DNA of 64,000 nt, from the NCBI GenBank assembly GCA_046328505.1, contig JAXLWL010000002.1:682001-746000 (forward strand), in the 5' to 3' direction. Under the pieces are notes generated by a model, which was not told the DNA's origin, did not search any database, and worked only from the letters and a program-made list of their open reading frames with translations. Below, piece after piece: positions 60,366-64,000 of this stretch. Source of the stretch: JBDHWG01 sp046328505. GTDB lineage: Bacteria; Chloroflexota; Anaerolineae; Epilineales; JAHCIE01. Positions within the stretch are counted from its first letter, which is position 1. Every line of letters starts with the position of its first letter. Position numbers and translations under genes: made by a program.

Positions 60366-61387
60366 GCCAGGTACCCCAATCTTTGCGCGTTGGCCTCGGC
60401 GGTCAGCGCCAGTTCCGAGGCGAGGAAGACGTGGCGCTGCCGCATAGCCGTCTCGGTGCGGTGGATCACGTCGTAGATGAGCTGCCGACCATACGGCAGG
60501 TCCTGATCCTCGCAGTTGATGTACTGGATGCCCTGCTGGTCGACGAGGAATAGGTGATCCTTGCCGGGCCGCCCGGCGATATCGATATATTTGCGCAGCT
60601 CAATGTAGCCGTTAGTGCCCAGGATCGTGAGTCGTCCATCACCCCAGACGCCCAATCCTTGGGGCGTGTACCAGTCGACGCGGATGTAGCCCGTGCCTTG
60701 ATCGCCGCGCAGCATCACCTCGCCGAATTCCTCCAGCTCGGGATATTCGGGACGGGTGTAGTTTGCCACCTGTGAGCACACAACTTCGGCCTCGGTTGAG
60801 CCGGTATAGAACAGGAACTGGTCGACCTGGTGCGAGGCGATATCGGTGAGAATGCCACCGTAGCACTCGCGCTTGTAGAACCAATCGGGGCGCGCAGGCG
60901 GATGGATGCGGTGGGGTCCCATCCCCAGCGTCTGCACGACGCGGCCGATGGCCCCGGCCTTGACGAGATCGCCGGCCTTGACCGCTGCGCGAACCTCCAG
61001 CCGCTCGCTGAAGCAGATGGAGTAGATGCGGCCGGTTTCCGCCTGAACTTTGCGAACCTCCGCCAGTTGCTGGAGGCTCGTGAAGCCCGGCTTATCGCTC
61101 ATGTAGTCCTTGCCGTGCTGCATCACCTTGATGCCCAACGGAGCGCGCTCGGCCGGGATGCCCGCGCTGACAATCAGCTGGATCGACTCGTCCTCCAGAA
61201 TCTCCTCGGCGCTTCTGGCGAGGCGCGCCTGGGGATACATGGGACCGTACGTCGCCACAAGCTCAGGCTCGGGCGCGTAGAAGGAGACGAACTCGGCGCC
61301 AGCCCGGAGCAGCAGATTAATCTGCCCTTCGATGTGGTTGTGGTTCAGGCCTATTGCGGCAAAACGGATGCTGGGATCTGTTGACAT
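60362..61387 (-). CDS. Gfo/Idh/MocA family oxidoreductase (first in operon)
   Basis: This 341-residue protein starts at an ATG with AAGGAG seven bases upstream. The N-terminal motif is AIGLNHNHIEGQIN, unusual in having Asn-His pairs where most members have a glycine-rich loop. The EKP motif is altered to DKP (YMSDKPGFTSLQQL), which may affect cofactor use or activity. The C-terminal domain has GGILTDIASHQVDQFLFYTG. It is the promoter-proximal gene of the operon and is preceded by the operator-like element at 61445-61471 and a TAAGAT hexamer at 61410-61415. Substrate unknown. Confidence 0.92.
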   Translation of the reverse strand: MSTDPSIRFAAIGLNHNHIEGQINLLLRAGAEFVSFYAPEPELVATYGPMYPQARLARSAEEILEDESIQLIVSAGIPAERAPLGIKVMQHGKDYMSDKPGFTSLQQLAEVRKVQAETGRIYSICFSERLEVRAAVKAGDLVKAGAIGRVVQTLGMGPHRIHPPARPDWFYKRECYGGILTDIASHQVDQFLFYTGSTEAEVVCSQVANYTRPEYPELEEFGEVMLRGDQGTGYIRVDWYTPQGLGVWGDGRLTILGTNGYIELRKYIDIAGRPGKDHLFLVDQQGIQYINCEDQDLPYGRQLIYDVIHRTETAMRQRHVFLASELALTAEANAQRLGYLA

Positions 61388-61409
61388 GGGTAATCTCCTT
61401 TTCCCTCAC

Positions 61410-61415
61410 ATCTTA
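61410..61415 (-). promoter_or_regulatory. -10-like hexamer of the oxidoreductase operon
   Basis: On the minus strand it reads TAAGAT and lies exactly 29 bp downstream of the 27-bp element. The transcript would start about 16 nt before the ATG at 61387, just ahead of the AAGGAG site. Confidence 0.55.
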
Positions 61416-61444
61416 CCAAAGTTTGGCCGCTGTATCTCCAACAT

Positions 61445-61471
61445 TGAGACTTATTCTATCACAATTGGGAC
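61445..61471 (-). promoter_or_regulatory. 27-bp operator-like element, copy 1
   Basis: On the minus strand it is GTCCCA, 15 bp containing GTGATAGAA, then GTCTCA, so the half-sites are direct repeats 21 bp apart. It is 57 bp upstream of the first gene of the operon that also encodes the AraC-output hybrid sensor, which suggests autoregulation. Confidence 0.8.
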
Positions 61472-61756
61472 TCTCGTACTCAGGAAATCGGGCGGGAAGT
61501 GGGACACAAGTGATACTTCGCGGTGGGACAGCGTAGGAGGCACACTGTCGTGAGGATGGCGCTCGCGGGAGCTTAAGCCCTGGGGCCGGCAATTCGAGTG
61601 CCAGTTTGGCAGCCCCGCGCGATCCATTGGCTGACGGCCTACGAGCTTGTCCTCAAAGTCGCGCTGAGCGATAATCTGTGGCACGCACGGCGCGCCCACT
61701 TCTGTCCTCACCACGCTCGTCATGGGCGCCGCGGACGACGACCCTTAGGAGCTACT

Positions 61757-62752
61757 GTGGTCAACGACTCTGCAATCACCTTCCACTCACCCTCCGACGT
61801 TGCGATGCGACGCGCCGCCTTGATCCAGTTTATCTGGGGCGCGGCAGGCTTCCCGACCCACCGGCTACCGTCGGCGGTGACGCGTGACATCCCCACGCCA
61901 GTTGCCGATCTGCGTAACCTCGTCCGGGTCGATGAGCTTCGTATCGCGATGGACGCGGGCCAGGAGAGCCTCGCGCACCATTTTCTCGCGGCCGAGCCGA
62001 ACGGCCGAGTCGTCATTCTGCATCAAGGGCACGCGTGTACCTTCGATGATCGGTCGACACGGCCAGAGGGCGCCTACGGATTGTATGGCGCTCTGGATAC
62101 CTTGCTCAGCGAAGGCTTCTCCGTACTCGCCATGTACATGCCGCACTATCGCCCCGACGATTGCACCGACGGGCACGCCGCCATGTTCGAGATCCAGACT
62201 GAGGGCAGCCCGCTGAAGTTCTTCCTTGAGCCTGTGGCGGCGTGCGTGAATTATCTGGGCTCGCAGGCCAACGGGCGTCAGTCGTTGCATGACGGGATCG
62301 ATATGCTGGGTTTCTCCGGCGGCGGGTGGACGACCACGGTCTACGCCGCGCTCGATCCGACGATCAGGCTCAGCTTTCCCATCGCCGGCTCACTTCCACT
62401 CTATCTGGGCTCAGGTAGTTCGCGTGACCTCGAGCAGACGTTGGCGCCGTTTTACTTGCTCGCGGGATATCCGGAGTTGTATGTGATGGGCGCTCACGGT
62501 CCAAACCGACGACAGGTTCAGATTCTGAACCGGCGCGATACCTGCTGTTTTGGCGAAGCGCATATCGACACTTCGCTGGGGCTGTCCTTCGACGACGCCG
62601 TGCGAGGCTATGAGGGCCGCGTAGAGCAAACACTGGCCGCGCTCGGTTCCGGCGAGTTTCGCGTCGAGGTTGACGACGTGTCTCCCGGCCACACCATCTC
62701 GTCCCACGCTGTGGAGAAGATCATCCTTCCCACCCTCCGCGCCACTTTCTAG
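61757..62752 (+). CDS. Alpha/beta hydrolase-like protein
   Basis: The preferred start is GTG at 61757, seven bases after TAGGAG. The upstream extension of the frame (53 codons) is Arg/His-rich and lacks such a site. The 331-residue product has the hydrolase core strand GRVVILHQGHACTFDD, a following strand with FSVLAMYMPHYRPDD, and a nucleophile elbow LGFSGGGWTTTVYA with Ser as likely nucleophile. A C-terminal His (PGHTISSHAV) could complete the triad. There is no signal peptide, so it is cytoplasmic. It lies between the oxidoreductase operon and the ABC transporter gene and may deacylate the incoming sugar. This role is inferred from position only. Confidence 0.82.
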   Translation: MVNDSAITFHSPSDVAMRRAALIQFIWGAAGFPTHRLPSAVTRDIPTPVADLRNLVRVDELRIAMDAGQESLAHHFLAAEPNGRVVILHQGHACTFDDRSTRPEGAYGLYGALDTLLSEGFSVLAMYMPHYRPDDCTDGHAAMFEIQTEGSPLKFFLEPVAACVNYLGSQANGRQSLHDGIDMLGFSGGGWTTTVYAALDPTIRLSFPIAGSLPLYLGSGSSRDLEQTLAPFYLLAGYPELYVMGAHGPNRRQVQILNRRDTCCFGEAHIDTSLGLSFDDAVRGYEGRVEQTLAALGSGEFRVEVDDVSPGHTISSHAVEKIILPTLRATF

Positions 62753-62774
62753 GCCCACGCTCCGAGGAGGGCGA

Positions 62775-62801
62775 GTCCCAAACGTGATGGAATAAGGCTC
62801 A
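62775..62801 (+). promoter_or_regulatory. 27-bp operator-like element, copy 3
   Basis: On the plus strand it is GTCCCA, 15 bp containing GTGATGGAA, then GGCTCA. It has the same orientation relative to its gene and the same 21-bp half-site spacing as the two minus-strand copies, but here it precedes the ABC sugar-binding protein gene. This links transport to catabolism under one regulator. Confidence 0.8.
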
Positions 62802-62831
62802 AAAGCCGCACATGGGACTTGATATCTTCGC

Positions 62832-62837
62832 TAGAAT
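62832..62837 (+). promoter_or_regulatory. -10-like hexamer of the ABC transporter gene
   Basis: TAGAAT lies 30 bp downstream of the operator-like element, nearly the same distance as in the other two copies (29 bp). There is no good -35, consistent with activator dependence. Confidence 0.5.
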
Positions 62838-62999
62838 GATTGCAAGAATCGGGCGTCCCTAGAGCAACTACCTCCATCGTCACTCACATCCAGGACCGAA
62901 CAGAGTCGGTCTAGTGCTTGCCTACACGCTGCCCGATTTCAGTGCTAGTGCGGAATTTGCTGCCGGGTTTACGCATGTGTGCTGGGCGTCGCTGCCCGG

Positions 63000-63022
63000 G
63001 TCGGACACCCCTGATGTCCGAC
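63000..63022 (+). promoter_or_regulatory. Hairpin in the leader of the ABC sugar-binding gene
   Basis: GTCGGACA (63000-63007) and TGTCCGAC (63015-63022) form a perfect stem with a 7-nt loop in the predicted 5' leader, 117 bp before the ATG. It could stabilise the mRNA or be a binding site for a dimeric regulator at the DNA level. Confidence 0.5.
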
Positions 63023-63139
63023 GGAGGGCACCTCCAGCAGCCCGATAGCGAACAACGCCGCGTGGTTACTTGTAGTGAGATCGGTGTCGTGTTCGGTAGA
63101 GCGTCGTAACAGACGAGCTGCAACTGGAGGAGGCACTAA

Positions 63140-64000
63140 ATGCCCAGCAACAAGAGCAGGTTTGCGGTTGTCATTCTTTCGTTGATCCTGATGCTCGTGG
63201 CGACCCAGTGCGGTGGAGGAGCAGCAAGTACGGCTCAGGCTCCTGCCCAAGCGCCTGCGTCGGGTCAGCAAGCGTCCGCGACACAGGCCCCGTCCGGCGG
63301 CCAGGCCGCTTCGCAGGGGGCCTCGAAAGACCAGGTTGAGTTGCACGTTGCCTGGTGGGGGTCCCAGGACCGCCATGATCGCACGATCAAGGCCATCCAG
63401 CTTTTCGAGCAGAAACACCCCAACATCAAAGTCACATACGAGTTTTCGAGCTTCAACGACTACCTGACCAAGCTGTCGACCCAGGCGGCCGGCGGCGCTC
63501 TGCCCGACGTCATGCAGATGGACTACGCCTGGATCGCCGAGTGGGCGCAGCGCGGCCTGCTCGTGCCTCTGGACGACTACACCAAGAACGGCTCGATCAA
63601 CGTTGCCGACGTCGACCCCTCCAACCTCAACGGCGGCAAAGTCGACGGAAAGCTTGTCGCGGTCAACCTCGGTTCCAATTCCCAGAACTGGGTGCTCGAC
63701 GCAGACGCCTTCAAGAAGGCGGGCATCGACCTTCCCAAGGACGACTGGACGTGGGCCGACTTCGAGAAGATCGCGATGGCGCTGCATGAGAAGCAGGGCA
63801 ATTGGGCGCACGGCATGGCGATCGCCGACAACCAGCTGTGGAAGTCGCTGTACCTGTCTGAGGGGGCGTGGGCGTTCGCCAAGGACGGCACGCAGCTCGG
63901 CTACACCGACGACAAGCCGCTGGTGGACTGGCTGAACATGATCCTGCGCCTCCAGAAGGCCGGGGCGGTGATGCCGCACCAGGAAGAGTTGGCGAGTTAC
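63140..64000 (+). CDS. ABC transporter sugar-binding lipoprotein, 3'-truncated by window edge
   Basis: 287 codons are visible and the frame is still open at the right edge. The ATG follows GGAGGAGG. The N-terminus is a lipoprotein-type signal (VVILSLILMLVATQC), followed by an Ala/Gln/Ser-rich linker to about residue 70. The solute-binding fold of the family-1 carbohydrate type then begins: VELHVAWWGSQDRHDRTIKA, IQLFEQKHPNIKVTYEF, GGALPDVMQMDYAWIAEWAQ, GLLVPLDDY. Usual family length is about 430-470 residues, so roughly one third is missing. Permease genes would be expected beyond the window. The upstream operator-like element ties it to the sugar catabolic operon. Confidence 0.92.
   Translation, partial: MPSNKSRFAVVILSLILMLVATQCGGGAASTAQAPAQAPASGQQASATQAPSGGQAASQGASKDQVELHVAWWGSQDRHDRTIKAIQLFEQKHPNIKVTYEFSSFNDYLTKLSTQAAGGALPDVMQMDYAWIAEWAQRGLLVPLDDYTKNGSINVADVDPSNLNGGKVDGKLVAVNLGSNSQNWVLDADAFKKAGIDLPKDDWTWADFEKIAMALHEKQGNWAHGMAIADNQLWKSLYLSEGAWAFAKDGTQLGYTDDKPLVDWLNMILRLQKAGAVMPHQEELASY

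Larger units (their letters stand above)
61388..61756. other. 369-bp divergent intergenic region
   Basis: This region separates the minus-strand oxidoreductase operon from the plus-strand alpha/beta hydrolase gene. It holds a 27-bp operator-like element and its -10 hexamer, both pointing left. The right part (61480-61756) has no motif I can support for the hydrolase promoter. No small gene is convincing. Confidence 0.65.
62753..63139 (+). other. 387-bp region upstream of the ABC sugar-binding gene
   Basis: This region holds the third 27-bp operator-like element (62775-62801), a TAGAAT hexamer (62832-62837) and then a predicted leader of about 295 nt containing a perfect 8-bp hairpin (63000-63022). 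No gene is convincing. The leader does not match a riboswitch that I recognise. Confidence 0.65.

Overview
The window reads as high-GC chromosomal DNA of a bacterium, most probably a member of the Chloroflexota. This placement is an inference. It rests on secreted proteins with Thr/Pro/Asn linkers and an SLPLL-type C-terminus, a secreted CQFVLGF...WRKSDN...GYRSWVNGP protein with repeated Ig-like modules, MalT-like LuxR and BTAD/NB-ARC regulators, and intrinsic terminators that lack U-tracts. No rRNA, tRNA, CRISPR array, transposase or phage gene was seen.

Layout. 1-2.7 kb: 3' part of a MalT-type LuxR regulator. 2.8-11 kb (minus): MFS exporter, M20 dipeptidase, M17 leucyl aminopeptidase, AbgT-type transporter and a membrane-anchored alpha/beta hydrolase, which looks like a peptide uptake and degradation operon. 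11.2-12.1 kb: a secreted Ig-like repeat protein. 12.4-18.4 kb (plus): a sigma70-like promoter followed by cydA-cydB-cydD-cydC, the bd oxidase and its assembly ABC exporter. 18.5-20.8 kb: a receiver-only protein, a PQQ-type sugar dehydrogenase lipoprotein and a small PTP-like phosphatase. 20.8-40.7 kb (minus): a complete Tc (ABC) insecticidal-type toxin operon ordered BC fusion, A1, A2. 41-46.8 kb (minus): three secreted proteins of unknown function. 46.9-50.1 kb: a small protein and a BTAD/NB-ARC/TPR activator. 50.2-64 kb: a sugar or sugar-acid catabolic cluster with UxaE, four Gfo/Idh/MocA oxidoreductases, a DUF993 aldolase-like protein, a very large one-protein sensor (LacI-type ligand domain, GAF-like region, histidine kinase, two receivers, AraC DNA-binding domain), an alpha/beta hydrolase and the start of an ABC sugar-binding protein gene.

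Two systems stand out. First, the Tc toxin locus has an unusually large, split A component (2770 + 1151 aa) and a fused BC protein whose C-terminal 338 residues (candidate toxin cargo) match no family I recognise and carry a duplicated DIAYYSTHSNE motif. Second, three copies of a 27-bp operator-like element occur in the sugar cluster (19 of 27 positions identical). Each points at a transcription unit of the cluster and each is followed, 29, 29 and 30 bp downstream, by a -10-like hexamer. The element consists of direct half-sites 21 bp apart, the geometry expected for an AraC-type protein. It is therefore proposed as the binding site of the hybrid sensor encoded in the same cluster, defining a self-contained regulon.
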